Assembly: GCA_965243835.1 (NCBI GenBank)
Contig: OZ251578.1
Coordinates: forward strand, 124,001 to 188,000
DNA from: G965202665 sp965243835
GTDB taxonomy: Bacteria; Actinomycetota; Acidimicrobiia; Spongiisociales; Spongiisociaceae
Direction: 5' to 3'
Length of the DNA stretch: 64,000 nt
Below are positions 12,601 to 20,424 of this stretch, piece after piece. Within the stretch, counting starts at the first letter, position 1. Each line of letters begins with the position of its first letter. Position numbers and translations under genes: made by a program. Under the pieces are notes generated by a model. That model saw only the letters and a list, made by a program, of their open reading frames with translations. It did not search any database and was not told the DNA's origin.

Positions 12601-15600
12601 TCCATCACCGACGACGAATCGCTGGTCACCTTGAGTTACGACTCCTCCGGCGCCTCTTCGGTAACGGAAGGCGGGGACGGCTCCGGCGTAAAAATCGAGG
12701 CTTCGTTCGCGGACGACACCGTCTCCACCGACATCGGGGCCGCCACCGTCGTGACCTTGACGGTGGGGGACGGAACCGCCGTTTCCCCCGCTGATTACTC
12801 CTATACGGCCGCGTTGGACACGGTGAGCATTCCCGACGGTTCCACTTCTTCTTCCTCCTCGGGGACGCTGTCCGGGTTGACCGTCAAAGACGATACGGTG
12901 ACCGAGGGGCGGGAGACGGCGCTGGTGTCGGGAACTTCGTCGCTGGGGCCGGAAACGTCCAACGAGTTGACGCTGGGCGTGAACGACGCCGACACCGGCA
13001 TCGAAATCTCGGTCGACAAACCGACGGTGGCGGAACGGACCGCTCCCCACCTGGTTACGGTAACCGCCGCGTTCGCCGGGGCGGACTCCTCCACCCGCAG
13101 CGAGGCGGTAACGGTGACGGTGGTTATCGCGGGCGGCGACGGGGCGGACGGGGCGGTCCTCGGCTCTCCGCCCTCCACCCCGGATTTCTGGACGGACAAA
13201 ACCATGAACAGGTTCACGATCGAGATACCCGCCGGCTCCGTCAGCGCTACCGGCACTTTCAACCTGACCGCCTACCGGGACGGAGACGACTCTGAAGACG
13301 AGGAGAAAGTGAAACTGACCGGGTCCGCCGTCGTGGACGGAACATCGGTTTCCCATTCCGCCACGATGGACATCGTGAACGGGGTGCGGGTGACCGTGAC
13401 CGACCCGGTAACCGGGACCGCCGTCTCCAGCCTGGGGGAAGGGAGCGGGACCACCACGGTGCGGGTTACGGTCCTCGCTCCGGAGCGGGTGACGGCGCAG
13501 GCGGTGGTGGGGTTGAACGTGACCGGCGGCACGGCCGTTTTGGACGCGGACAGGGCTCCGTTTGCGGCCGGGGAGGACTTCCGGGTGACCTACCCGTCCC
13601 TGCCGGCCGGAACCCCGGGCGGGCACCTGTTGGGGATCGTCATTCCGGCGGGGGCTCTTTCCGCCTACGCCGATATTGACTTGACGGTCAACGATGACGC
13701 AGCGGCGGAGGGGACGGCGGCCCAGACCGTCTCGGTAAGCGGGGGGGAGGTGACGGTGGACGGCGCTCCCTATCCGGTGGAAACCGTTACCATCGGCATA
13801 GACGACAACGATTCGGAGATCCAACTCGGCTTCGGCGACACTTCCATCTCCGAGGAGGACGGCGACGGTAGCGACGCCACCGTTACCGCCTCCTACAAGG
13901 GGGCCTCCACCTCCGATATCGCCTCCGCCGTTACCGTAACCTTGTCCTTTACCGCCGACGCCGGCACCGAAGCCGCCGACTTCACCGATCCGGGATCGAC
14001 GATAACGGTTGCCATCCCCGCGGGTTCGGTAAGCGGTTCGCTGGCTTTGTCCGCCTTGACGGTCACCGACGACAAGATCGCGGAGGCGGCGGAGACCATT
14101 ACGGTGGGCGGGGAGGCTCCCGGAGGGGACGATCCCGATTACACGGTGCATCCGGCTACCCTGTCCATCATCGACGACGAGTCGGTGGTTACCCTGTCTT
14201 TCGCCGCCGATACGGAGGTATCCGAAGGGGGGAGCGGCTCCGCGGTTACGGTGTCGGCCAGTTTCGCGGGCGACACCGCCTCCACCGATATCGCGACGGC
14301 CACCGTCGTGACCTTGACGGTGGCGGACGGAACCGCCGCCTCCGCCGATTACTCTTACACGGCCGGGTCGGGCGCGGTGAGCATCCCCGCCGGTTCCACT
14401 TCCTCCGCCGTCTCGGGGACGCTGTCCGGGTTGAGCATCAACGACGACTCGGTGACCGAAGGGCCGGAAACGTTGCTGGTGGGGGGATCCTCGTCGCTGG
14501 GGCAGGCGGTGGCCGATTTGACGCTGACGGTGAACGACGCCGACACCGGGATAGAAATCTCGGTGGACAAAGCGACGGTGGCGGAGCGCACCAGCCCATA
14601 TTCCATTACGATAACGGCCGCTTTCGCCGGGGTGGATTCCTCCACCCGCACCGGGGCGGCGACGGTGAGCGTGGTCATCGCGGGCGGCGACGGGGCGGAC
14701 GGCGCGCAACTGGGGTCATCGGCTACGCCGTCTCCGGGGGATGACTTCTGGACCGACGCCGCCAGTCATACCGTGTCTATCGAAATTCCCGCCGGCTCCG
14801 TCAGCGCCGCCGGAACGTTCAACATCACCGCCCACCCGGACGGCGACGACAGCGAAAGCACGGAAAAAGTGAAACTGACCGGGTCCGCCACCGTGGACGG
14901 GGCATCGGTTTCCCATTCCATAGAAATGAACATCGTGAACGGCATCGTCATCACGGTCACCGACCCGACGGACGACTCGGCGGTGACCAGCCTGGGGGAG
15001 GGGAGCGGGACCACCACGGTGCGGGTTACGGCCATTTTGCCCTCCGACGTCTCCGCGGAGGTGGTGGTGGGGCTGAACGTGACGGCGGGGACGGCTTCCT
15101 TGGACGCGGACGATGCCCCGTTTGCGGCCGGGGAGGACCTGCGGGTGATCTACCCGTCCTTGGCGGCCGGAACTCCGGAGGGTCACAAGTTGGGAATTGC
15201 CATCCCGGTCGGCTCCAGCTCCGCCTCCGTTGATCTCGACTTGACGGTCAACGATGACGCGATCGCGGAAGGGACGACGGCCGAGACCTTTACGGTGGGG
15301 GGCGGCAACGTTACGGTGGGCGGCGATTCGTTGCCGATAACGGACTTGTCGCTGGGCATCGACGACGACGATTCGACCATCGCCCTCCGGATCAGCGGAA
15401 CGGCCTCCGAGTCGGGCGGGAGCGCGCCTACCGTCACCGCCGCCTACGACGGGGCGGACTCCTCCGTCATCGCCTCCGACGTCGCCGTTTCCTTGACGTT
15501 CACCGCCGGGGCCGGGGCGGAACCGGAGGACTTCACCGACCCCGGTACCATTTCCGTCACTATCGCCATGGGGATGGTGAGCGGCTCGCAGGCGCTGACC

Positions 15601-18600
15601 GCCCTCACCGTCGCCGACGATGACATCGCCGAAGAGCCGGAGACCATTGCGGTGAGCGGAACCGTTACCGGTTACACGGTCAACGGGGCGTCATTGACCA
15701 TCGCCGACGACGATGCGGTGGTGGAGCTGTCGGTGGGGAACGATACGGTGCCGGAAGGCGGGGACGGCTCCGGGGTGAGCGTGTCGGCCGCTTTCCCGGC
15801 CCGGGTGACCAGTTCGGATATTTCCACGCCCACGGTGGTCGCCCTGTCGGTGGCGGACGGGACCGCCGGCTCCGCTGATTACTCCTACACGGCGGGGTCG
15901 GACACGGTGACCATTCCCGCCCGGATGACTTCTTCTTCCACATCGGGGACGCTGTCCGGGTTGGCGGTGGCCCACGACGATGTGACGGAAGGGACGGAGA
16001 CGGTGGCGGTGGGCGGCTCCTCTCCCACGTTGGGGGCGGCCACCGCGGTCAACCTGCCCATCACCGACGCCGACACCGGCCTGGAGCTGTCGGTGGACCG
16101 GCGGACGGTGGTGGAAGACAACGACGGCCAAACCATCGCCGTTACCGCGGCTTTCGCCGGGGTGACTTCTTCCACCCGCACCGACCCGGTTGCCGTTACC
16201 GTTACCGTGGGGGAAGGATCCGGCGTCGACAAGGCCCTGTTGGGGGCCACCGCCGCCGACGGTGATTTCTGGACCGACCAAACCGGCCACTCCTTTACCA
16301 TCGACATTGCGTCCGGGACGGTAAGCGCCTCCGGCTCCTTCAAGTTGACCGCCTGGGAAGACGGCGCCGATGAAAACCAGGAGAAGGTAGCGCTGTCCGG
16401 GTCGGCGACGGTGGACGGAAACACTGTTTCCGCGTCGGCGGAGATGAACATCGCGGATGTGGGGGTTACTTTGTCTTTTACCAACTCCGACAACTCCCCC
16501 TTGCCGCATCTGGAGGAGGGGACAGGTAGCGCGCAGGTGCGGATAACGGCCGCTTTGCAGGTCGCGCCCGGCGCTCCGGTAACGGTGGGCTTGAACCTGG
16601 CGGGGGCCGGGGCCGTCCTGGACGGCGACGGTTCCGACTTCGCCGCCGGGGAGGATTTTCAAGTCGCCTACCCGACGGGTTCCCCTCCCGACGGCCACCG
16701 GTTGGGAATAACCATCCCCGCCGGGGATACGTCCGCTTCGGAGGTGGTGACGGTGCGGGTGAATGACGACGACCTCGCCGAAGGGACGGAGAACATTTTG
16801 GCGTCGGGCGCCGAAGTGGATGTGGACGGGTCCCCGTTGCCGGTGGTGGAAGGGTATTTGGGCATCGCCGATGACGATGCGACGATCACGCTGGTGGTTT
16901 CGGGGGCGGCGGAGGAAGCGGACGGCCACGCCGGGGACGCGGCCATTACCGCCCGGTTTGCGGACGCCGCCGGCTCGGAAATCGCGGAGGCCGTGCAAGT
17001 GTCCTTGGCATTTGCCGCTGATACGGGAACCGAGGCGGACGATTTCACCAATCAAACGATTACGGTCGGCATTCCGGCTTTGTCCTTGAGCGGGGCCGGC
17101 GTGCACCTGTCCGATTTGGCGATCAACGATGATACCCGGGCCGAGCCGATGGAAACCCTGGCGGTGACCGGGACGGCCGCCGGATTTGCGGTTACCCCGG
17201 CGGTTTTGTCGATTATCGACGATGAGTCGGCGGTTACCTTGACCTTCTCCGGCGACTCTTCGGTGGCGGAGGGCGGGGACGGTTCGGGGGTGATGGTCAG
17301 CGCCGCCTTTGCGGACAACACGACCGTCTCGGAGATAGCCGCCGATACCGAGATTACTTTGACGGTGCGCGACGGAACCGCCGACTCCGACGACTATTCC
17401 TACGGCGGGTCGGGCACGGTGACCATTCCCGGCGGGATGACTTCTTCCACCGCGTCGGGGACGCTGTCCGGGTTGGATGTCAACGATGACGACGTGACGG
17501 AAGGGACGGAGACGGTGCTGGTGGGCGGGTCGTCGCCGGCGGTTTCGGTACACTTCACCGAGCTGTCCGTTACCGACGCCGATTCCGGCATTAGCCTGTC
17601 GGCGACTCCGGGGACGGTGGCGGAGGCGGCGGCCGCGCATGCCATCACGGTGACGGCCGCTTTCACCGGGGCGGACGCCTCCACCCGCTCCTCGCCGGTT
17701 ACGGTGTCGGTGACCGTGGACGCGGGGGATACGAACGGGGCCGCGTTGGGGTCGGAGGGGCCGCCCGCGGACGGGGATTTCTGGACCGACCAGACCGGTT
17801 CCCCGCCCGGGTTCGACATCGTCATCCCGGCCGGGGCGGCCCGTCATTCCCAAACGTTCCAACTGACCGCCCGCGCGGACGGGGAGACGGAAGCCACCCC
17901 GGAGAAGGTGAAAGTGTCCGGGTCCGCCACCGTGGACGGAGCGTCGGTTGCCATCTCCGACGTGGAGTTGACCATCGTGGACGAGGGGGTGTCCATCGAC
18001 CTGCGGGACCCGGACACGGACGATCCGGTCACCGCCCTGCCCGAGAGGGGCGACACCCGGGTGCGGGTGCGGGTCCAGTTGCCGTCCGGGACTACCGCTC
18101 CGGCGGGCGGAGCGGTGGTGGCGCTGAACGTGACCGGCGGAACCGCCGTTATGGACCCGGATTCCGAAGACTGGGAGAAGGGGGAGGACTTTCGGGCGGC
18201 CTACCCGGACGGAACCAACCCTCCCGAGGGCTACCGGCTGGCCATCACCATCCCCGAATCGGCCACCTTCGCCTCCGCCGTCGTCACCTTGTCGGTGAAC
18301 GATGACCAGACGGCGGAAGGATCCGTTCCGGAAACGATTTTGGTTACCGGCGGCGCCGTAACCATCGGCGACGGTTCCCTGCCGGTGCTCGGAGCCAGCC
18401 TGGGCATCACCGACGACGACTCCGACCCCGCGACCATCAACCTGGCCCTGCGGGGAAGCGACGGCTCCGCCCTGAGCGAGATAGGCGAAGACAGCGGGAC
18501 CACCCGGGTGCGGGTGCGGGCTTCCTACGCGGGGGACGCCGCCCTGCCCCGGGCGGTCGTTGTCCCGCTGGGGGTGGGCAAAGCCGGGGATACCGCGCAA

Positions 18601-20298
18601 TCCGGGAGCGACTATCAAGCCGTCCCCCATCCGCCGCGGGTGGTTATCCCCGCCTATTCCGCGTCGGGCGCCGTTGAGTTCGACCTGGTTATCGGAGACC
18701 GGCGCAACGACCGGCGGGCGGAGGGCCCGGAGACCCTGACCATAGTGGGCGACCCGTCCGACGCCCTGGGTTCGTTTATGGTGGGGGACGCCGGGTTGAC
18801 CATCGTGGACGATGATACCGCCATCACCCTCACCCTGGTGGATGCGGACGGCGACCCGGTGCGGGAAGTGAACGAGGGGGCGCAGGCGGAGGTGAAAGTG
18901 CGCGCCTCCTATCCCGCCGGGGCCAGCTTGCCCGACGCCCACTCGGTGTCCGTCACCGTGGGGGCCGCCGGGGACGGGGCCGTCTCCGGAACCGACTACG
19001 CCTCCGTGGCCGGCTTCTCCCTGGAAATCCCGGCCAACGACTCCGGCATCCTAAGCGACTCCTTCACCCTGGACCTGACCGGGGCCGCCGACGACAACCG
19101 CTACGAAGGGGACGAAACCCTGTCCATCGCCGGCCAACTGTCCGGGTTCGCCGTCCATCCCGTCGCCCTTACCGTACGGGACAATGAGGATCGTCCCTCC
19201 GGAATTGAAATGAGCGTCCCCGCCCGCCTGTCCATCGTCGAAGGCGGCGTCAGGGATATTTTCGTCCGTTTCCCCACCGGTTCTTCCCCCCGGGACGTAG
19301 ACACCCGGGTGACCCTGCGGGTATCCGGCGCTTCCGCCTCCGACTACCGCCTGTCCGCGGGTGAGGTAACCATCCCCGCCGGGGCCGTCGCCGCCCCCTC
19401 GTTCCGGATAACCATCAACGACGACACCGCCCAAGAGGGCGCTGAACGGATTACCCTCACCGCCGCCTCCGACGGCTTCGGCTCCGCGGTCGCCGTCATT
19501 ACCATCCCCGCCAACGACCAACCCGACCCCGAACCGCCCCCCAATAATCCACCCCCCGCCGGCGGCGGAGGCGGCGGGGGTGGAGGAGGCGGCGGAGGAG
19601 CCCCGCCCCCCAGCGGCGGCGGTGGTGGAGGGGGCGGCGGAGGAGGCGCTCCGCCCCCGCCCGCCGGGCCGGTTGCGCCCCCGCCGCCCCCGGCGGAGCC
19701 GGCGTGCGCGGGCCGGTTCTGCGATGAGGACGGCAGCGTCCACGAAGCCAACATCGAACGCATCGCCGGTTGGGAAATCACCCTGGGTTGCGACGCCGAC
19801 GACGCCACCAAGTACTGCCCGTCGGCGCAGATCACCCGCCGGCAGATGGCGGCGTTCCTGTATCGGGCGGTTTCGCAACGTTGGGACATCGCGGCCCCGG
19901 AGGGAGTGGAAATATCGGATGTGCCCGCCGACGCCTGGTACCGCGGTTTTGCGGACTGGGTGGTGTCCATCGAGGCTTTCGCCGCCCCGGACGGCGCGTT
20001 CAACCCGGGCGGGGTGGTTACCCGGGCCGATATGGCGGTGATGATGATCGCCGCCTTCCCCCACCTGGCTTCCGTAGACGAACCCGAGGGGCTGTTTAAC
20101 GACGTGGCGGGCCTGGACCCGGCCATCGTACGGGCCATCGAAGGGATGTACGGAGTGGGAGTGACCAAAGGCTGCACCACCGAGCCCTTGAACTACTGCC
20201 CCGACAAACCGGTAACCAGAGCGCAGATGGCCTCCTTCTTCGTCCGCGCCATCGACCTGGTCCCCGCTGCCCCGCCCGCCCCCGAAGACGGCGGCTAG
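697..20298 (+). CDS. Giant secreted Calx-beta repeat protein with C-terminal SLH domains (6533 aa)
   Basis: The start is GTG at 697, with GAAAGGG upstream and a Sec signal peptide (residues 1 to about 27, hydrophobic core then A-E-A cleavage site). By eye about 48 domains of roughly 125-135 residues follow, each with the Calx-beta pattern: an N-terminal (I/V)xLSxxPxxVxE strand, a central DY(S/T) or DF turn, (V/I)xEGxET near the end and an acidic IxDDD linker. These residues bind Ca2+ in known Calx-beta domains. Domains recur as A-B-C-D groups of about 500 residues. Residues about 6273-6335 are a Gly-run/Pro-run linker. Residues about 6340-6533 hold SLH repeats (RRQMAAFLYRA, TRADMAVMM, TRAQMASFFVRA) with conserved Cys pairs. 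SLH domains usually bind secondary cell-wall polymers, so surface display as an adhesin or matrix protein is likely. The ligand is unknown. Long antisense frames across it are GC shadows. Confidence 0.92.
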   Translation: MRKAWSAVLAVGLALSILPVAPSPAEAQTQIRLSANFVNAQGNEIYRPSFNEDDGLQTVRLKFTADRAPTANARLRIQPGFINSSVVNATEGICTGSASSSTCTGDYGIMVGTSFLTATNSTFDITLSRGQTAVTTDFKIKTKNDRITEPREFVYFTVTAPQGFNSPSIDPIFITDSDRYIRMSVSPAEITEGTANVSRNITITGTLGSWDGSRFTPSTSSTLTSNQPISNRPLIRSADDTASSGSDYSYNDFVDNPNYRLTIPTGSLSGTVFLDAPGDDNNRADFRRLNILPDSVAEPDETIRFLIRNVSVPGGDVGFNVLPAVLTIKDDDDSQVVLTPGATAVTESEIDFTPGISAAAGFGTGVTSSQISSDTVVTLSVVDGTARSPGDYAYSPGTPNTVTIPANATSSTANGSWTGLTIKGDDVVEGPETVTLRGTYNLGGNQTVDKTLTIHDDDDDIVLSVSPAGVVESGFAEDITVTARFKGTSSVLTTPTTVTVNLAAASVNGATPGTGPGGDFTVSGTGVTNNSFEISIPARATSGSKTINLTAPEDDTAETTAEEVAITGSAMVAGQAVTVDAAALSIYDADQAISLSFEDSNGETLTALGEDGGAQTVYVRATSPTPVPSSTDLTVHIGTTGDTAGSGDYSAASSVTINIPASGSSGTAGATITPTNDTVTEDHETIRFVYNDSNYIVGELLEITDADRDITVTLSDATVAEPATGTENHTSTVTASLSGATSTYSGNLRMRVLIEDGTAEASTGDYTHQHATGGNPLHASINAGAVSATAVDSAMSSTMTVSVAADDIAEVEETVRVSVEEPAGFTALPAEITIADPDSQLALSIDADTSDPGVQNTLVENGGGDGSGVAVSAGFGTGVTSSEIESATAVVLTVADGTAVTPADYRYEASPVNDVTVPANAIASTAAGSLRGLRVVNDQVVEGPETIQVRGSSPLGTPAPADITIVDDDADIVLSVSPAGVREQALAHTLTVTARFRGTSSVLTSPTVVRVNIASADVNGAELGAAIPTPSGDFWTNQMNNTFDITIDPGMTSGSAQFFLTARDDNEAETVPEKVAIRGTAAVGSWAVAVEPALVTIFSPDQVIDLTFHEAAMGDPALDGLEEDGGAQTVRVKATAPGPTTADTTITLRVGAGSATEGACSGSGETRMCTGDFTAVADPVTLTIRAGETSAAADISITPHPDTVTEDNETIRFSGSSADYLITPADLAITDADRDITITLSASSIAESTDTGSSAAIAQRMTAAVSGETSTLSSVLRLAVNITAGTATYGSTGDYTHDPVTSAFIDIAAGDRSGYYDVGNLMTVGDDVAELDETVAFTVSDVAGWTITGAEMTITDDDAALNLALDTDSDALGAQTTIREDAVGNGSGFTVTGSFPEATSSVILLTTVLALSVEEKASPVLGEAGGDDFDYAPSTPNQITFPAGSVADATATLAGLSITDDDFVEGTETLKVIGGTTHLPAPEVTLTVIDDDADIDLTLSTAGVAERADAYQVTVTAAFRGTSSVLLTGTDVTVTVAGAGGTDGAVLGSSADFTVSGEGVSNNQFTITIPAGELSAAGTFQITAREDGVTESAAEKVAVTGAADIGGRAVTVEAAELLIYDTGNLITLRLSSSRLDEDRGARAVRVTATAQAAVSASTDVTVTVGAAGSEAAAESCTGSGQTRTCTGDYRGLGVVVVTIDSGATSGFADVTITPINDRVTEDNETILFTGSVAGFYVVGTSLTITDKDRRILPGLEDINFPETDSIGPYYTISRTLTATLGSWGRNFGDPFVPSLSSTYSDPIKLKTFVSARGWATDATFGSSGDLLHLEQTFNIPVGSVSGNGTIQLRIYKNDEAEWPEGFQIQTIQDSDNRRSRYDLFQSNYLHAFVVDDDAAPVLTMTPASVAENGGVSGSTISVAAGYKTEVTSSNIPGVTQITLSAEEYASPEEGVAGDADFDYSPMSAATVDIPANVIASTSSANLAGLSIIDDDVVEGPETVHLGGSSWVIAGDGNQRRVQLGDAYGELTIVDDDAVIDLRVSPVSVIERAAAHTIAVTARFRGSSSVLTEDTEVTVTVAGGSGGDGATLGTDFTTSGVGVSSNSFVVTIPAGELSGTATFDLSALTDATTESSPEKVIVSGTATVRTALDVEEAEILLYDAAAPTITLSITDDQASPAAVTAVGEDGAAQTIRVKAVASQAPSISGALSVTVGALGGTATLGSCTGEGAEKVCTGDYTLDSTSAAISLSPTVTEGSTGDFTVTPLSDTITEDHETVRITAAYTNDDYYVTVADLEITDADRTIDVSLDDAGLRELQGVDNTDVSKRVTATLSGETSTLSEHMGLQVLIYDGGADAADYSHSHDQVADYRYINLRSGSITASADIAVTVAADDVAEDPETINVSVYGPFGFTVNGTQLTITDEVDTAVVLRADADPVADGNQSAVAEGAAGDGSGISVSAGFPDGVTSSTISTPTAVTISVEEKASPAAGEAGDADIDYAPNVPNTVTIPARSIISTTPATLRGLTVTDDDVVEGPETLALGGISTRPVSGSLTINDDDAELELSVSPVTVVERPDYHLVSVSAGFAGTSSTLAQDTPVAVTVTGGGMNPAARGADADYTLSGAGVAGNRFTLTIPAGSTSANGAFRLTARRDGEVEGAETVQVSGSADVRGQRVTDSAEMTIVDSGIRLSLSDSGGTELTAVAENSGSTTVRVTARLPTGITAPVGGTTVGLNVAGGTAVLDADGSAFASGQDFQVTYPSGSPPAGFSLGVSIPAGASLGTAAFTLAVNDDDVAEGATAETIQVQGGNVSVGDATLSVLETSLGITDDDSDITLSFGTTVASESDGNAGDATVTASFSEATSSVISAPTEVELTFTAGAGTEAADFTVPSTPITVAIPAASTSGTQSLSALTIANDNIAEVAETITVGGRLAGYAINAATLSIVDDESVVILSIPGNTAVSEGGTGSGVAVSAAFQPNTTAADIGTATTVTLSVADGSAGAADYSYAAPDPADTVTIPNGSTSSSTPGTLSGLTVQHDTVTEGPETVNIAGSSFLGNATPVSLSVTDADAGLEVTLSPVRVVEQAGAQTVTVTAGFAGADSSTRTAPVTVTVTVAGGSGSDKAELGTGKDFTVSGTGVTNNRFSITIPAGSVSAAGSFQITVPDDDADEGTEKAVVSATARVDGAQRSASADLDVLDNGIRVSLSDPVTGEAVTGLGEGAGESTVRVTATLPTAAPNTLFVGLNVVGGTAMLDADAAPFAAGEDFRVSYPAKPAGAPAEYPLGVRIAVGSREGYADITVTVNDDDRVEGPVAETILVQGGDTRVGQRTLKVFETGLGIADNDLTINLNLTGTAVEANGNGGDAQISAAFAAAHSDLTAAVEIELSFAAAAGTEAADFTPPAPAITVAIPAGAASGPNTALTALGVTDDKIAEVAETITVGGEADGYTVNGVPLPITDDESVVVLSVPDDAAAAEGGDGSGVAVSARFQTDAVSSDITADTTITLSAADGTATSPDDYSYTAPQTPDTVVIAGGTLASSSSGSLDGLSVKDDAVTEGPETIAIRGSSSLGPDAVGTTLPVTDADTGIEISVSPTEVAERPDPHTVTVTAGFAGVDSSTRTSPTRVTVTAASGDGASGATLGPAPSGDFTTGGPGVVDNSFFVDIPGGSVSAAGTFQITARLDGDSSEGTEQAKLTGTASVDGSSVSHSALLDIVNGILLSLTDPADDSAITSLGEAVGTQTVRITATLPDNAAAEVVVGLNLTGVTAVLDADGAAPFAAGEDLRVSYPALAAGTPGGHKLGIAIPSGSNSAYADVTLVINDDATAEGTTAETLSVSGGNVTVDGDSLPVITVSLGIDDNDSVIELSVTGTAEESDGHAGDASVTATFAGADSSAIASDAVVALSFLPAAGAEDADFADPGSSISVTIGAGSVSGAQALSALTITDDKIAEVTENITVRGTAAGYTVRPTSLSITDDESLVTLSYDSSGASSVTEGGDGSGVKIEASFADDTVSTDIGAATVVTLTVGDGTAVSPADYSYTAALDTVSIPDGSTSSSSSGTLSGLTVKDDTVTEGRETALVSGTSSLGPETSNELTLGVNDADTGIEISVDKPTVAERTAPHLVTVTAAFAGADSSTRSEAVTVTVVIAGGDGADGAVLGSPPSTPDFWTDKTMNRFTIEIPAGSVSATGTFNLTAYRDGDDSEDEEKVKLTGSAVVDGTSVSHSATMDIVNGVRVTVTDPVTGTAVSSLGEGSGTTTVRVTVLAPERVTAQAVVGLNVTGGTAVLDADRAPFAAGEDFRVTYPSLPAGTPGGHLLGIVIPAGALSAYADIDLTVNDDAAAEGTAAQTVSVSGGEVTVDGAPYPVETVTIGIDDNDSEIQLGFGDTSISEEDGDGSDATVTASYKGASTSDIASAVTVTLSFTADAGTEAADFTDPGSTITVAIPAGSVSGSLALSALTVTDDKIAEAAETITVGGEAPGGDDPDYTVHPATLSIIDDESVVTLSFAADTEVSEGGSGSAVTVSASFAGDTASTDIATATVVTLTVADGTAASADYSYTAGSGAVSIPAGSTSSAVSGTLSGLSINDDSVTEGPETLLVGGSSSLGQAVADLTLTVNDADTGIEISVDKATVAERTSPYSITITAAFAGVDSSTRTGAATVSVVIAGGDGADGAQLGSSATPSPGDDFWTDAASHTVSIEIPAGSVSAAGTFNITAHPDGDDSESTEKVKLTGSATVDGASVSHSIEMNIVNGIVITVTDPTDDSAVTSLGEGSGTTTVRVTAILPSDVSAEVVVGLNVTAGTASLDADDAPFAAGEDLRVIYPSLAAGTPEGHKLGIAIPVGSSSASVDLDLTVNDDAIAEGTTAETFTVGGGNVTVGGDSLPITDLSLGIDDDDSTIALRISGTASESGGSAPTVTAAYDGADSSVIASDVAVSLTFTAGAGAEPEDFTDPGTISVTIAMGMVSGSQALTALTVADDDIAEEPETIAVSGTVTGYTVNGASLTIADDDAVVELSVGNDTVPEGGDGSGVSVSAAFPARVTSSDISTPTVVALSVADGTAGSADYSYTAGSDTVTIPARMTSSSTSGTLSGLAVAHDDVTEGTETVAVGGSSPTLGAATAVNLPITDADTGLELSVDRRTVVEDNDGQTIAVTAAFAGVTSSTRTDPVAVTVTVGEGSGVDKALLGATAADGDFWTDQTGHSFTIDIASGTVSASGSFKLTAWEDGADENQEKVALSGSATVDGNTVSASAEMNIADVGVTLSFTNSDNSPLPHLEEGTGSAQVRITAALQVAPGAPVTVGLNLAGAGAVLDGDGSDFAAGEDFQVAYPTGSPPDGHRLGITIPAGDTSASEVVTVRVNDDDLAEGTENILASGAEVDVDGSPLPVVEGYLGIADDDATITLVVSGAAEEADGHAGDAAITARFADAAGSEIAEAVQVSLAFAADTGTEADDFTNQTITVGIPALSLSGAGVHLSDLAINDDTRAEPMETLAVTGTAAGFAVTPAVLSIIDDESAVTLTFSGDSSVAEGGDGSGVMVSAAFADNTTVSEIAADTEITLTVRDGTADSDDYSYGGSGTVTIPGGMTSSTASGTLSGLDVNDDDVTEGTETVLVGGSSPAVSVHFTELSVTDADSGISLSATPGTVAEAAAAHAITVTAAFTGADASTRSSPVTVSVTVDAGDTNGAALGSEGPPADGDFWTDQTGSPPGFDIVIPAGAARHSQTFQLTARADGETEATPEKVKVSGSATVDGASVAISDVELTIVDEGVSIDLRDPDTDDPVTALPERGDTRVRVRVQLPSGTTAPAGGAVVALNVTGGTAVMDPDSEDWEKGEDFRAAYPDGTNPPEGYRLAITIPESATFASAVVTLSVNDDQTAEGSVPETILVTGGAVTIGDGSLPVLGASLGITDDDSDPATINLALRGSDGSALSEIGEDSGTTRVRVRASYAGDAALPRAVVVPLGVGKAGDTAQSGSDYQAVPHPPRVVIPAYSASGAVEFDLVIGDRRNDRRAEGPETLTIVGDPSDALGSFMVGDAGLTIVDDDTAITLTLVDADGDPVREVNEGAQAEVKVRASYPAGASLPDAHSVSVTVGAAGDGAVSGTDYASVAGFSLEIPANDSGILSDSFTLDLTGAADDNRYEGDETLSIAGQLSGFAVHPVALTVRDNEDRPSGIEMSVPARLSIVEGGVRDIFVRFPTGSSPRDVDTRVTLRVSGASASDYRLSAGEVTIPAGAVAAPSFRITINDDTAQEGAERITLTAASDGFGSAVAVITIPANDQPDPEPPPNNPPPAGGGGGGGGGGGGGAPPPSGGGGGGGGGGGAPPPPAGPVAPPPPPAEPACAGRFCDEDGSVHEANIERIAGWEITLGCDADDATKYCPSAQITRRQMAAFLYRAVSQRWDIAAPEGVEISDVPADAWYRGFADWVVSIEAFAAPDGAFNPGGVVTRADMAVMMIAAFPHLASVDEPEGLFNDVAGLDPAIVRAIEGMYGVGVTKGCTTEPLNYCPDKPVTRAQMASFFVRAIDLVPAAPPAPEDGG
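1696..18420 (+). repeat. Eleven higher-order groups of four Calx-beta domains
   Basis: Inside the giant gene the domains cycle through four recognisable types, starting at codon 1696. Type A carries TSS...DYSY...TEGPET, type B carries VxERxxxxVTVTAxFxG...SATVxG, type C carries the LGEGxGxxTVRV opening, and type D ends IAExxETI. Groups 1-4 use one version of C and D (GEDGGAQTV..., then DRxI openings). Groups 5-10 use another (C with AAGEDFRVxYP, D with EAADFT). Group 11 has A-B-C only, followed by three terminal domains of other types. This suggests growth by duplication of four-domain blocks of about 1.5 kb. Boundaries were assigned by eye. Confidence 0.75.
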
Positions 20299-20349
20299 AC
20301 CCAACTAGCCCCCGCCCTGCGACTTTCCCGACCATCGGCAAACGCTGGT

Positions 20350-20355
20350 TATATT
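20350..20355 (+). promoter_or_regulatory. Promoter remnant of decayed coiled-coil gene
   Basis: TATATT in the context TGGTTATATTTGGGG matches the promoters of the intact coiled-coil genes (TGGTTATACTGAA at 30459, GGGTTACACTGGAA at 22264). The conserved leader CAAGCCTACG and the GAGGAGGGAAAAAA ribosome site follow before the ATG at 20425. Confidence 0.45.
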
Positions 20356-20424
20356 TGGGGCATTGTCAAGCCTACGCCGCGTCCGCGTCGCGCTGGGACA
20401 CACCTAAGAGGAGGGAAAAAAGAC

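Noticed and set aside
10276..14709. 1477-aa open frame on the minus strand opposite giant gene 1
   Set aside because: Low-complexity Arg/Gly/Val-rich translation, no family features, no ribosome site; it mirrors the repeat DNA of the plus-strand gene. GC-rich DNA lacks stops on the antisense.
15691..18942. 1083-aa open frame on the minus strand
   Set aside because: Same reason: antisense shadow of the Calx-beta repeats.
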